Positions 23,434 to 35,073 of a DNA stretch of 64,000 nt are shown here, in pieces. Numbering within the stretch: position 1 is the first letter of the stretch; each line of letters begins with the position of its first letter. Origin of the DNA: Gloeophyllum trabeum ATCC 11539 (Eukaryota > Basidiomycota > Agaricomycetes > Gloeophyllales > Gloeophyllaceae); the NCBI RefSeq assembly GCF_000344685.1, contig NW_006920417.1:622014-686013 (forward strand). Direction: 5' to 3'. A program made the translations under genes and the position numbers. The notes under the pieces were generated by a model. It searched no databases, was not told the origin of the DNA, and worked only from the letters and a program-made list of their open reading frames with translations.

Positions 23434-24568
23434 TCAGTGTCCCCTGCCCGAGAGCCACTGCAGGACGATATCCCTGTTATTTCTTAAGTAACATGATGCA
23501 GCGCCAACTACAGCCACCTACAAATTATGTTGGCTCTTCATAGAACACTGTATGACGATTAGTATCATTGATAGACAGGTGGAAGCAATGTAGCACTTGC
23601 TGAGTAACACTGGAAAACATGCTGGCGTAAGAATCCCTTCATAGTGCACAAGACATCGGACGGGACGTACCGAAACGGGTCTGCCCTGGATCTTATCCAG
23701 TTGCCTAGCACATGCGTCAGTTAGAGCACACATCAAGAACTTGCAAAGCATTCGTACAGAGACTTTATCAGTTCATTGACCGTGGCATGTCCCGGTATAT
23801 CATTCTTATTCCCGAGCTGAAGATGCGGGATTGACATCCACTTGAACTACAGATATGTGTTAACGTACCACGAGCAAGGGCACGCCCTGGAGCGAAGGCT
23901 GAGAAAGTAAGTTATGCAACTCAAATCTTGCCGTTTCAAACTTGTCCTTCTGCGAGTCGACGAGATACTTCAGCTGATAAAAGGATGGTGGTGGGACATG
24001 GAGCTCACATCACTGGCGTCGACAACAAAACTAAGCAGCAAGTTAATATGGCGAGCCGGCATACACAGCTGAGCTTACACTATAGCGTCAACTCCACTGC
24101 AATATCTCTCCCATAATGAACGATATCTGGGTTGCCCTGCAGCAAGTGTGACTGGAAGATCACGCGGCGAGCAATAGGCCAGACGCACCAGCGACGTCCC
24201 AGACTTTCAGCGTGACGTTTCCCTTCTTGATCTTCCTGAAGTTGAATGCAACTGTGGGTACAACCTCCTCGCTCCACTGTTTACTGTCAGATTAACAGTC
24301 ATGGGTACGGACGAAGATCCGCAAGTACCTGACCGCTTCCAATGACGTTCACAAATGATGTTTTCCCTGAAGCCTTTCATGATCGGGTTAGAGTGCAGTC
24401 TATCGTTGTGAGACTGCAGCTAATGACCTGCAGTCCGACTACGGATATTTCAGCATGCTTGGAGAAGAAGAGGCTGCGGACGAATGTGTGAGCCCACGGA
24501 GCCGCCCAGAGATCCAAGTAAGCATACCCGCTGAACCATTGCAAAAGCGACGAAAACAGTGAGACCAT
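23434..24568 (-). CDS. ARL8: ARL8 small GTPase (lysosome/vacuole positioning)
   Basis: Start ATG at 24566-24568. Splicing gives [19 protein letters not shown], the Arl8-type N-terminal amphipathic helix without a myristoylated Gly2. Then come [19 protein letters not shown] (P-loop), [20 protein letters not shown] (switch I), [20 protein letters not shown] (switch II), LGNKNDIPG (the NKxD guanine-specificity motif) and [15 protein letters not shown] at the end. Arl8 sits on lysosomes or vacuoles and recruits kinesin adaptors and tethering factors. The residues after RPVS are reached only through a 9-nt exon (23601-23609) and a GC-AG intron. About nine introns in 1.1 kb. Confidence 0.92.
23548..23600 (-). 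other. GC-AG intron next to a 9-nt micro-exon in ARL8
   Basis: On the coding strand the donor is TCA|GCAAGT and the acceptor is CATACAG|TGT, 53 nt apart, with a textbook branch sequence TACTAAT. The upstream exon is only TGTTACTCA (Cys-Tyr-Ser) and is preceded by a 61-nt GT-AG intron. Spliced this way the protein reads [19 protein letters not shown], co-linear with the Arl8 C-terminal strand and helix. Skipping the micro-exon would delete three residues of a conserved strand. Confidence 0.65.
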
Positions 24569-24799
24569 GGATAGAGCTCCGTGCAGAAGGCTCGAAACAG
24601 CCAAGAAGTGTACGCTGTAGCTTGTGAATGTGCAGCCACTGATACCGCGATCACCTGACCCGACGTAGTGTTCCACTTTAGGAAACTGGTATATGTGCTC
24701 GATCTTCTGTCTGGCAGAACCCAAGTCCTGCTTTCTGCTTGTAACGTCTCTGCTAACCAAGCTGCGAGCTAGGACCGTCCTCGGCGCGATATCGTCTTT

Positions 24800-27700
24800 A
24801 TGTACACGCGCCGGTTATGCCAGACAACACGATTACGAGCTGCCGTCCATGCGTTCCCTGCACGTCCCCAAGGCTCATTGACCCAGCTCCCAAAGCGTGG
24901 GCTGCATTCCACAAACAGCCAGTCTGGCCAGGCAGAGGCACCTGAAACTGGGGCAAAGAATGAGTCCCCTTACTTGAAGAGTACTGCTCGTCGAAGCAAG
25001 GAACGTAAGGCGCCATCAAGGAAACGCCGCGGGGAGGATCCTGCCGCTACTTTGAAGCAGGCTCTTGCTAGTATCATCACAGAGCGCCAGACGGAGTATG
25101 GAGGTAACGTAAGTGAAGTGAGTTCGATATTCTCCGTCTGCATTGTCCTTCCCAGTGCGGTGTCCAGACGCGGTCGCTAAATCTCTATCTAAGGCACGCC
25201 CAAGGAGGAAGAAATCGGCTTCATCTGAGGCATTCCCCAGGGAGAAAAAGTCCACTCGCAAACGCACGTCCAAACGATCCCGAAGCTCCGCGTCCGCCAG
25301 TAGGGATGACAAAACCGCGCCTTGGGACGTGTTTAGACCGCCCACTGGGGATCGTAGATTTGAGCGTGATAAACCGTCTCATCAGAAGCCTGAGCCGGGT
25401 AGCGCGCCCACTCATACTTCATATATCCGCCGTATAGAAGACACCTTGACACCAATAAACGGAGATGTTCTTGCAGGTACTATTATGAACGTCACAGGTG
25501 AAGTGGTTCCTGATGGAGGAGGATTTAGACTTGGAGCCAATATCGCAGCAGCGACCCATTGCAAAGTTGGCACACGGGCTCGATAGAGTGTTGTTCGAGT
25601 ATGTCAGTCTTCAATCGTCGGCATAGTTGCTCATACGTTCGATTCCCTTAGTCCAGGCGTTCACTGGCTGCAGGAACCTAGGTCGCAAGTCTATAATTTT
25701 ACACCCTGGCTGCAGAATATACCCAACGTAAAGGATTTTGCGTTCGAGCGCATCACGGGGTTTGTGAAGAGTTCCAGGGATGAGGTAGGGTAGAATCTCA
25801 TATGCTCGTGAAAGTCCTCTGAACTATACCTGGCTATAGGATCTATGGGGTCTAGCGCGCCGTGAGGACCGAGGCTTTGCTGGATCTACCTCCTCTTTGA
25901 CCGGACTCCTGAGTCACATATACTTCCTGATATCAGGAGACCGGGAGGTTGATTTGTCCACTTGCAGCAGGGCTTTCTCAAATGCTGTCCGTATATTTGG
26001 GTATCTTATCTCACTTTCATCGTCACTGATGACCTGCTATTTCCACCCGTGCAGCCTGCTACATTCACTCCGGGGCAACGAATGCCTGCTAGTGTCATGT
26101 TGAACCATCGAGATGGGAGGTATACAATCGATTCTCTGTCACCTTTCCCGGGTCAGAGTGAAACCAATATCTTAACTTGGCTGGTATGTTCTTGTTTACG
26201 GTGTGTTTATAGAGTCACTTACACGGATTACGACCATAAAGGGACATATGCTGGAAAAGTTCTTGACTGCCAGTCCTTCTGAATTCAAAAAATACCTTCG
26301 CTCGATCACGCCGCAGCATGAGGAGGACCCTGACGACCGTCGAGAGGCCTACCGTTACTCTAAGGCGAGTCTCGGCTTAAAAAATTTTGGGTATCTAGAG
26401 AATGACCTGTTATGTTTCATAGTCGAGAAGAATGGTGATGCGGTCGCAGCTCGACTGTGTGGACAAGAGGCTTCCTGGTACAGGCGTGTTTGACCTGAAG
26501 ACTCGAGCCGTACTACCTATCCGTATGGATCGGTATAACTACGAGGTATGTGTTATTTCCGCACATTGGGATGCTGTTTACCATGGCAGTGCCTAGGAGA
26601 ATTCTGGTTACATGATCCGTAGCATATTGGGGCCACGCGAAAGCTTTGAGAAGGAGTATTACGACCTTGTTCGTTCCGCATTTCTGAAGTACAGGTAAGG
26701 CATTTGTGGTAATTCTTACTCATGACGATTGGTAATAACGCTCCTTAGCTACCAAGCTAGGATCGGCAACATGGATGGTATCCTGGTTGCATACCATAAC
26801 ACCGCTCGTATTTTTGGTTTCCAGTATATGCCCCTTGAGGATATGGAAGAGCGGTTATACGGCGCGCCGGGAAGGGGTGAACGCGTTTTCGAGAGATGCG
26901 TCTCGTTGCTTGAAGTAGTTCTACCGGAGGTTACGCGTTGTTTCCCCAATCAGGTATTGATTGTCTACTTAATATTGATGGCTTCGACTCACTATGTCTA
27001 TTTTGTCTAGTCTGTCGAGTTGATGCTAGAAGCACAAGAAGGCAAGGGTGTTCTCAATATCTGGGTGCAACCAGCGGGTTGGAATGAAGAACAGGATGGC
27101 CCTGCTCCCATCGTCCAGCTCGATGTTACCGCGCGGAATGTCATCGATGGTATCCATGAGTCAGGCCCCAATGCAATAGCAGTCGGACCGACAGCCAAGT
27201 CTTGTAAGGGAATCCAAAATCAAGATACGAAATGCGGCACTGATCCTGTCCACAGGGTCGATTCGTTATTCCATATCACATATGGCATTGCCTGATGAAA
27301 CAGTACGGCGCAATAGGGACGCTGCACGAGAAAGGATGTTCCGAGCCCATAGCCTCCCCTCCGGACTGGACATGGGGGAAATGGAAGACCGGTGGAATAA
27401 CATGTTTTTCGGCGGGGAACAAGCCTCCGGCCAGGATAAGGCTCCCTTTAATCCATCGTTCTTCACCGAGCCGGACAGGTTCGTCCAAATGTTACGTAAG
27501 GTCGCAAGAGCCGGAAAGGAAGACCTGGAGCGGATGGAATTGGCTGCGCACGGGAAGCCTAAGGTTGTATTCGGAGATTACGAACCATACGAACCATTGC
27601 CCAGGTTTGCCCCAGCGGATGACATTGGCGACGGTGCGGAGGGCGCCACGCGGTCTGAAGTGTCCTCCCCTCCTTCTAGTCACGAAGGCCAGCTATCCTC

Positions 27701-27941
27701 CGATCGTTCCTCCAATGTTGCCTCAGGCGCCAGCCCGACACCTGACTTGTATCGACTCGATGCCGCTCCTGGCCTCGAATATGCAAGCTCTGGCAAAGCA
27801 CCAGTTCCACACCTTACCGTACAACCTCATGTCGTCAACCTCGCGCCGGACTTTGAATCTGCAACCGGGGAAGTGAATCCGGAGTCGAAACTGGTGCCCA
27901 CCTCCAAGCTTGACACAGGCTCAGACCGCAAGCAGGATTAA
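24800..27941 (+). CDS. PET127: Pet127-family mitochondrial RNA-processing protein
   Basis: ATG at 24800 begins a mitochondrial-type presequence (MYTRRLCQTTRLRAAVHAF). A Lys/Arg-rich linker comes next (RRKKSASSEAFPREKK). The conserved Pet127 core follows: GVHWLQEPRSQVYNF, IPNVKDFAFERITGFV, LARREDRGFAGSTSSLTGLL, TFTPGQRMPASVMLNHRDG, MIRSILGPRESFEKEYYDL and IGNMDGILVAYHNTARIFGF. The acidic, Ser-rich C-terminus ends LDTGSDRKQD. In yeast, Pet127 is a membrane-associated mitochondrial protein needed for 5' processing and decay of mitochondrial transcripts, working with Rpo41 and the degradosome. About nine introns. The gene is head-to-head with ARL8, with only 231 bp between the starts. Confidence 0.88.
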
Positions 27942-28123
27942 TGAAGTATATGGGATGAAATGATCCTAGTAATCCATCGCGGCCTATCGGTGCTCTGTGC
28001 TGTCACCTCCGAACGGGATTGACCTCGAATGTGCCCGGAGTTATAATTAGGAGTGCGGACTGTATTCTAGATAATCCTACAACTTTGTCTTATATTGTCC
28101 TCCCGTCCCCCTACGTTTATCGA

Positions 28124-30353
28124 TTACTCGCCTGCCACCTTCCGAGCCGGCAGGTCATTGCTATCACCCTCGATCTCCGTTTCCGGTTCGTCATCCTGGA
28201 CCTCATCCCCCCTGCTCTCATCGTCTCTCTGGATTTCGTCGCGCATAACCTGAACGTCGTGATCCACTTTGGGTGCGACACGATCGATACCGGCCTGGGC
28301 CAGTGAGACACGCGCTCGGTGGGGGGCGAGGTGCGCGAACTTCCTTGGAGGACGTTTCAATCTACGGCGCGCAACCTGCAGAATTATGCTCAGTTGGGGA
28401 TTCAAATAAGAGAGTAGAAAGATGGTTTACCATGACAGGTACAGAGCATTTCTGATAGCGAACATAATTCAGGGCACATGCAATGGAAAGACGCGAACCA
28501 CTCTCACCTGAATAAGGTAATGCGAGGTAGAACCCAGTAATATACTAGACGCAACTATATGAGATCATGGAGAAGCTGTGCACTCAAAGACATACCCCTT
28601 TAGCTGGCCCAACCCTCGGGAACCAACGATCATCATAGATGGCTGGAAATAATCAACAATGTCTATATATAAGTTGGTGTCAGATGCTGGACGTAAAGGG
28701 ATTGAAAGACGACGTCAATACCGACCGAGTAACATATGCCGATGGTTCTTTGCATGCCACGCTTGGCAAGCCACGGTAACATTGAGGCGTGTCCGCTGTA
28801 GGAGCCCTGTAACTTGACGGACGAGGATGTAGGCGAGGGCTTGACGCTGGGATAGAATGGTCAATCATAGTGATTCCAGTGACTGGGAAGGTGCATACTT
28901 CTTGCTGATTTCGCAATTTCATGGCCCTGTCTACAGCATTCGCTACCGCCGGATCAACTAGTGGATCATGTTAGTGTGACCTGGATATATAGCAGACGAA
29001 CAGCGCGACCTTTGCTTTCGTTCTCGACGACTGTGACAAGCAGCCTGTCAAAGAAATCAGCATATATAGCAACCGAATCCATAACCGGAACCCGTACATC
29101 TCATCGCCATCTCTCAGTACTGTCCCGATACCCCATTCCACTGCGTATCGACTCTCTTCACTGAGATCACTGGCAACAACATATCTGCGTGGTCTGCGGC
29201 CATTCTCCTCCAACGCGCGTGCCGGATCACCGTGCGTAATGGTGATCGTACATCGGTCTCTCTGGAAGATCGGCCGCGAAGTCTGGAGTGGGAGCAAGTC
29301 GTGATGCTTCTTCGAGTTCTTGCGCCTTGAGCTGCTTGGGTTGAGCGTGCTGGGAAAGTAAGGCTCGGGTGGCACCACGACATTGACACCTTCCCCGAGC
29401 GGATCTGGAAACTCCTCCATGGCGGCGTCGCCGCGGTCGGCGGGTATCAAGGCGTTTCTCTCTGTATTGCGCTCTGTCTCGAAATCGAAGTGGTCTTCCT
29501 CGCCCCAGGAGTCGTCTGAGTCGTTGTCAATCTCCGTCTCGGACCCGGATTCCTCGTCGGAGGTGGGGGAGACGAAAGCCGTGCGCGGCCTGACGCCCCG
29601 ACCCGTCGACTCGGTGTCAGACTCCGCATCAGAGTGCGTGAGCGCACATACCGCGGGCGAGGGGTCGCGTGCTCGGGTCCGGCGGAGGCGGAACGGGGAC
29701 TGGCTGCGCGCGCGAATGCTGCTGCTTTCTGAGTCCGTAATGTCATCGATGCTGGCCGACCCAGACACGGAGCTGGAACGGGCCTTGCCCTTGTCCTTCT
29801 GGAGCGACCTACCGCGCTCCTTGTCGTCGGTACTGCTGCGTGTGAGGGAGAGCGCGGACAGGCCGCCCATCATCGAGCTGAGGGACATGCGGCCGAAAGA
29901 GCCAGTGGAGCTGGACTTGGACGGCTTGCCATCCTGGAGTGAGTTTGTGCGCTCGAGGGCATTGAGGAGGAGCTGGGAGGCTTCCTGCTCGAGCTGTGAT
30001 AATGAATGACGCGTCAGTACGTGCGAAGAGGAGGACCAGCGCTTTTGGAGAGGCTTGGAAGAGGGCAGCGGAGTGGCAGATCGCGAGGACGTCGGGGACG
30101 AGCCGGCGGACCGGGACGTATGGGAGGATGCAGAGGGTGTAGAGGGAGCGGTGTAGGAGTGACGCGGTTGGGCGAATGTGGTAACCTCTTGGCCCTCTTG
30201 AGGACTGACCAGCGTCCAAGACTCCTTGGCCTCCCTGCTGCTGCCTGCCCCCGTCGATAGCGTTTTCCAGCTGAGCCTCCGCGTGCTTGCGCTGGGCTTG
30301 TCCTTGGCACGCTCCGACATGGACGATGTGGCAGAGACAGATGCCTGGAACAA
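28124..30353 (-). CDS. universal stress protein domain protein with long disordered N-terminus
   Basis: ATG at 30351-30353 (MFQASVSATSSMSERAKDKP); MSERAKDKP, 11 codons on, is an alternative start. About 400 residues are Ser/Thr/Asp-rich and probably disordered. The C-terminal USP domain begins RRYVVASDLSEESRYAVEWG and continues through short exons: VVENESK, RQALAYILVRQ, PSMMIVGSRGLGQLKGILLG and VPVMVARRRLKRPPRK. It carries the ATP-binding pattern G-x2-G-x9-G-(S/T) of the UspFA type (GSRGLGQLKGILLGSTS). The acidic tail ends LPARKVAGE. Its role in fungi is unclear; stress or nutrient signalling is inferred from the family. All the C-terminal exon phases checked are consistent. Confidence 0.85.
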
Positions 30354-30606
30354 GCAGAGACGTTGTGGTCTAGCTCACCTCTTTGCTCGCCTCTCCAGAT
30401 AAGGCCTAAGGCAGCAAAGAAGTCAAGTCAGCGCGGGGTCAAGGGCAGCGGGAAGGACTGGAAGAGGCCGGACGGGTATTTATGACCGTGCGACCCCGCC
30501 GAGCCAAGAGGTGATGAGAGACACCTACAAAAGCAGCGGCTTCCTGTACATTCCCATTCTTCTTCTACGGGCAGAAATACAGATCGTTTCAGCGGTGAGA
30601 ACGGCT

Positions 30607-30972
30607 CTATTCTGAACGACGTCGCCGACGGCGGGCACGACGCGCAAATAGAATAACATTCACCTCCAGCGCCGATATCGCAATCTTCTGCGGGATGCCC
30701 AGCTTGCGCAGATGCTGCACGTCTTTCTCGGAATACATCGAGTAGGAGGAGGCCAAGGCACTAATCGCGTTCGGTCTCCTCGTGGACTGCCTCCAGGGCT
30801 CCCAAGAGCTTACGTAAGCACTCTCCGACACCTGATTGGGCCGCTTTGCACTTCCGATCAATCCTCCATCTTCAGGGTCTGTTCGACGGCCTGGGCAATT
30901 GACGTCCTCAGCGCCACTGTTCGAAACAACACCCTGGCCATGCATACCGCGAACTCTGCCAGAAAGTAACAT
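30607..30972 (-). CDS. hypothetical small protein
   Basis: An intronless frame of 121 codons from ATG 30972 to TAG at 30607. Codon use is mixed but partly G/C-ending. Recognisable stretches are SWEPWRQSTRRPNAISALAS and SEKDVQHLRKLGIPQKIAI, and it ends in a poly-arginine tail (ARRARRRRRRSE). I know no family. Another minus-strand frame starts MARVLFRTVALRTSIAQAV, and a plus-strand frame (30712-30969) is also open, so the reading is uncertain. It may be the last exon of a larger gene extending into 31-32 kb. Confidence 0.35.
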   Translation of the reverse strand: MLLSGRVRGMHGQGVVSNSGAEDVNCPGRRTDPEDGGLIGSAKRPNQVSESAYVSSWEPWRQSTRRPNAISALASSYSMYSEKDVQHLRKLGIPQKIAISALEVNVILFARRARRRRRRSE

Positions 30973-32702
30973 TCAGGTCAGTTAGCCTTCATTCAGCTTC
31001 TTAACTTTGCTTCAGTTCCTGTGCCATTGCCTATCGGTGACCATGACAATCAGGATGCCGCCCTCTCCGTCTAGCGGGTCGGCTGCCACAATCAGCCTAG
31101 ACTAATGGGGCCCCGTACGACCCGTCCCGATGACGAGGCACGGGTCCGAGGATATCAACGAGAGTTTCACACAGAACGCCATTGGAGCGCCTGTTTCCGA
31201 ACGCAAACTCTGGTAAGCGCGAGGATGAGTCCCGGGCCCGCTGAGATGAACATTTTGACTGTAACCGCGACGTACATCAAGTTCTGAAGCTGCGGGGATA
31301 GTAATCCAGAGTCATCCATGCGCCCTCTCGCAGCATGGTAGAGAGCACGGTACATTTTGAATAGGCAAGAATGACCGCCCTTTTTCCGAGCTTCCAACTT
31401 GAATCCTCTCGGCTTGCTCTCAGCGTCAGAGGCGCGTTGCTGCAGACAATCCTGTTCAGCCAGAAGGATTAGTTCAGCCACTCTCCTTGGGCGGAACCCT
31501 CAGGACGGTCTAGAACCCTCCGGACGCGGTATTACTGCTGGGGGGCGAAAGAGACTCCCCTGGGTCTAAAGCTTGTTATGACACGGCACAAACAGCCTAT
31601 ATGTGGAGGAGACGACCACTGCATTTTGGTACGAGTTCACTAAAAGTGAAGACATCACGACGAGTGTGGCTGACTCGTCGCAGGTAGGAGTGTTACTGTT
31701 GAAGGTGGCCGCGGCTGCTACTACAAGTCACCTGAGCCTAGCGGGGAACAGTGGCCGTCCTCAGCCCCTTGGATTTCCTGTCGAGACAGGATAATCAGGA
31801 TCATAATTGCGAATAGACTGGAATTCCGAGATACGCAGGACGAAACCTGCATCAGGAGGAAAGTGCCACAATGGAGGTTTGACGGTTCAAATACGATTTG
31901 ACTAGTCAGCCCTCTACTGTTGCCCCTCGCTGCCTCGCCTTGCCATTGTACTGACTTGGTACTAACATCGAACCCTGTCGGCGGACAGTCCGTAAATCGT
32001 GTCAGCATGGCATACCGTCTTCGCGTACGCCGCATCCGAATGCGTGTCAAATTGGGCGGTGAGTGACCTCCCTCAACATTTCCGGTGGTTACGGTTGTCC
32101 GGTTATGCGGATGAACAGTGTCCTGCTGTGGCGCGCTTACTGAAACCACGCTTTTATGAGCCGTTTGAAGACAGTGGGTCATGGATTTAGGTAAAGCTCA
32201 TTTTGTCTGACGACGGTCGATGCATAGATATTCTACGTTGCCTCTATGCTGCCGTCCAGTATGCGTATTGTACCGCAGGATAATAGGAGATTCAGAGATA
32301 TCATATTGATAAACGCGCGCTAAGTAACACTGGCGGTGCGGGCACTGCCGAGTAGGCTTCAATGCGACTCGAGCCCGAGATGCCCGCATGCTTTTCAACT
32401 TGAAGTGATTGCTCAACTTTGTCTTATCCCTGGCCATAGGCCTGGTGCAGCTCTGAGATGAGGTAGTAGGGTTTAGCGTCGCAATGCTGAAGCAAAGGAA
32501 ACCCTCCCAGGCGGTCCAGCTGCTGATCCGGTTCCTTCTACAAACAACGCCGGCGCTCTGCATCACAATGTTGACTTACACTGACAGGATGCACAGCCGG
32601 GCGCTACAGGGGCGCCCTTGTCATTAGTACTGCCACAATTGAGGATCAATATATACCGTACAACTTTGCCCTTGTCTGTCTGTCGACTCCCGTGTATCTG
32701 TA
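30973..32702. other. unresolved region with coding-like and membrane-like segments
   Basis: On the reverse strand several separate segments look protein-like: ISSWTAWEGFLCFSIATL (near 32470), SRNSSLFAIMILIILSRQ (near 31790), LFKMYRALYHAARG (near 31330), LMYVAVTVKMFISAGPGLI (near 31230) and LIVAADPLDGEGGILIVMV (near 31060). The order of hydrophobic pieces loosely recalls mushroom seven-helix proteins such as DUF6533. I found no YDxLLTLxDE signature and could not join the pieces with consistent phase. It is either a many-exon gene I failed to solve or a decayed copy. 32580-32702 is the promoter of the protease gene. Confidence 0.3.
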
Positions 32703-34614
32703 ATGACTTCCCTCCCCCTTTCCCTCTTATGCTGTATATTTCTTGGGTCCCTGGTTAACGACTTGGCGTATGCGCTCCGTCTCGACATGCACGGCAGACA
32801 GCCGGATCTGAGAGCTGACAGTCCTCTCGTCCGAAGGGGCAATATCTTCGGCCAGTCAGCCCTAAATGACTCAAGTGACATTCAATATACCACCAACATC
32901 ACGCTGGGAGGGCAGCAATTCTCCGTTCTCATCGACACCGGCAGGTGTGTATCACGCAGACGGCTGCAATGACTGGCGCTTAGCTTATGGGATCCAGCTC
33001 GGATTTATGGGTTGCGGGGACTGGAGTGCAAAGCACGAGTACCGGGAAGACGTCAGGAGTAACCTATGTGAAGGGGTCAATAGAAGGTGCGCTGTCCTCC
33101 ACCATGTATACTTGGCCCCACAGCTTATACCGGATTCCCACCGCACAGGTCCTGTTGAACTCGCCACGTTAGAGTTTGCGGGATACACGGTGAAAGATCA
33201 AGCCTTCAGTAAGAACTCTGTCCAAATACTGCCCACCGCCTGTCATGAGTCATGACTCTCTCTAGTTCTCGCCCCGCCCAGCAGTGACAACCCTGCTGGC
33301 ACAGGTTTAATAGGCCTCGGACCGAACAATGGCTCCAGAGTATTCGAAGCATTGGATCGCGAAGACCAGGGCGATGCCGTCCTGGACCGGCTCTTCCGAC
33401 AAAACACCTCCACGCCGAACTTCCTGTCCGTCCTTTTAGGGCGCTCGGATGACCCGACGGACACCTTCCCTGGAGACCTTACCGTAGGAGAGATTTTGCC
33501 GGGATACGAGGTTATCTCGTCCCAACCGAAGCTTACTGTGTCGAGGGTTTCGATATATGACACTGGAGACCAGCATTGGCAGACCCTGGTGGACGCAGAT
33601 GGGATTATTGGCTCCAACGGAAAGGTGATATCCGTCACTACGGGCGTGAACACTACGAGCAATGCCAAACAACTCACGGCGGTGTTCGATACGGGGTTCA
33701 CTTTGCCTCAGGTACCTGCGTGCGTACAAGGGTTGCAATGGTGGGATGCTGTTTTGACGTACGTTGTACAGTGCCGTTGCGCAAGGCATATATGGTCCTA
33801 TAAGCGGGGCGAGACTACAAAACATCAGTGGACTCGGTGAATCGTGGACCTTGCCCTGCACTGCGGAAGTGAACGCGACCTTCAAATTCTCTGGTGTTAG
33901 CATCCCCATACACCCGCTAGATCTCTCGATGTCGGACGCTTTGTCGGACAGTTCTCGTTGCTTGGGCACTGTGAGTTCCTATTCTCTGCAGCACTCTATT
34001 TGACGCTCATGTTCCCAGTTCCAACCGATTTCCGATGATGCCCAGAGTCCATCCTATGATATGATCCTTGGGATGGCTTTCCGTGAGTTGCAGCAACTGC
34101 CAGTGCTACATGGACCACTGATAGACTATCCATAGTACGAAATGTTTATATCTTGATTAACTTTGGCGATTTCGTGGACGACTCCGCCGCAGCCGTCGCG
34201 GACCCATATATCCAGCTGCTGCCGACGACGAACGACACCGCAGAAGCGCACAACGACTTTGTCCGCGTACGGTTGAATCGCGAAGCGAACCCGTCGAACG
34301 ACACCAGGCGCGCCCCATGGCGGACCATTCTTCTGGCTATCGGCCTAGCGTTGCTAGCCTTGGCTTTCATCCTCGGCGTTATCTCTTACATTCGTCGCCG
34401 GAGAGCAGCTAGGGCTCCGGTCGCAGCAAGAGTTGGCGGGTTCTTCAATAACCAAAATACATACGCCCCCCTCGGAACGCCTGCGCCTCCCATGGCGATG
34501 GAGGTTGTGTCGGGACCTCCGCCTCCCGGTCCTCCTGGATACAACGCGGGTCAGTATTATAACCCGTACGATGCGCCGCATCAAACACCGTATGGAAGAC
34601 CGTACGGTTCATGA
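32703..34614 (+). CDS. membrane-anchored aspartic protease (A1, yapsin-like)
   Basis: ATG 32703 opens a signal peptide (SLPLSLLCCIFLGSLVNDLAYA). A short pro-region ending LVRRG follows, a likely Kex2-type dibasic site. The first active site, VLIDTG|SSDLWVAGTG, is completed across an intron ending just before 32999. Then come TGLIGLGPNNGS, DGIIGSNG and the second site AVFDTGFTLPQ, where Phe replaces the usual Thr/Ser after DTG. After MILGMAFLRNVYILINFGDF there is an Asn-rich stretch, a single helix (ILLAIGLALLALAFILGVIS), the stop-transfer YIRRRRAAR and a cytoplasmic Pro/Tyr/Gly tail ending YGRPYGS. The topology points to a cell-surface or vacuolar processing protease. About six introns, with 33,720-33,790 the least certain. 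Confidence 0.88.
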
Positions 34615-35073
34615 CATTGACGAATTTGGGTCTTTCATGACACTCACGATCATTTATCTATTAGAGGACATTCGAGATCTTGCATACATAGTCTGGCAGT
34701 CTGTCGCATTTGTATCTCATATTTGTAGTTGTTCACGGATGTACCGCTATCTACGGGGCGCACCTGACTATCTATTGCTGCTTCATATTTGCATCTGATG
34801 CCTCGACACAACTGTGACTGAGAGTGCCCTAGATTACCGCCCTGTACCCCCGTGCATTGTCTGCCACACTTAAGTACTTGCATTGCAGCCAGCACTGTAA
34901 TTGCCACAAATTGACGAGGGTCACGTGAAATAAGCGCTCGCGATTCTGCACTTCAAGCTTGTCTTTCACTTCGCCTTACCACTGGCATTGGTACTGGACT
35001 TTGGCTTTCGACGAGGACGGGGGACCTTACAACCGGCTTGGTCGTCATTCAGTGTTGACACCATACTCTCGCA
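34615..35073. promoter_or_regulatory. intergenic region, promoter side of the RhoGAP gene
   Basis: Lies between two co-directional genes. It should hold the protease 3' UTR and the RhoGAP promoter. A CACGTGA motif lies at 34922-34928. Small open frames show no family features. Confidence 0.4.

Noticed and set aside
29383..30009. 208-codon plus-strand frame over the stress-protein gene
   Set aside because: Antisense of a Ser-rich disordered region; no independent support.
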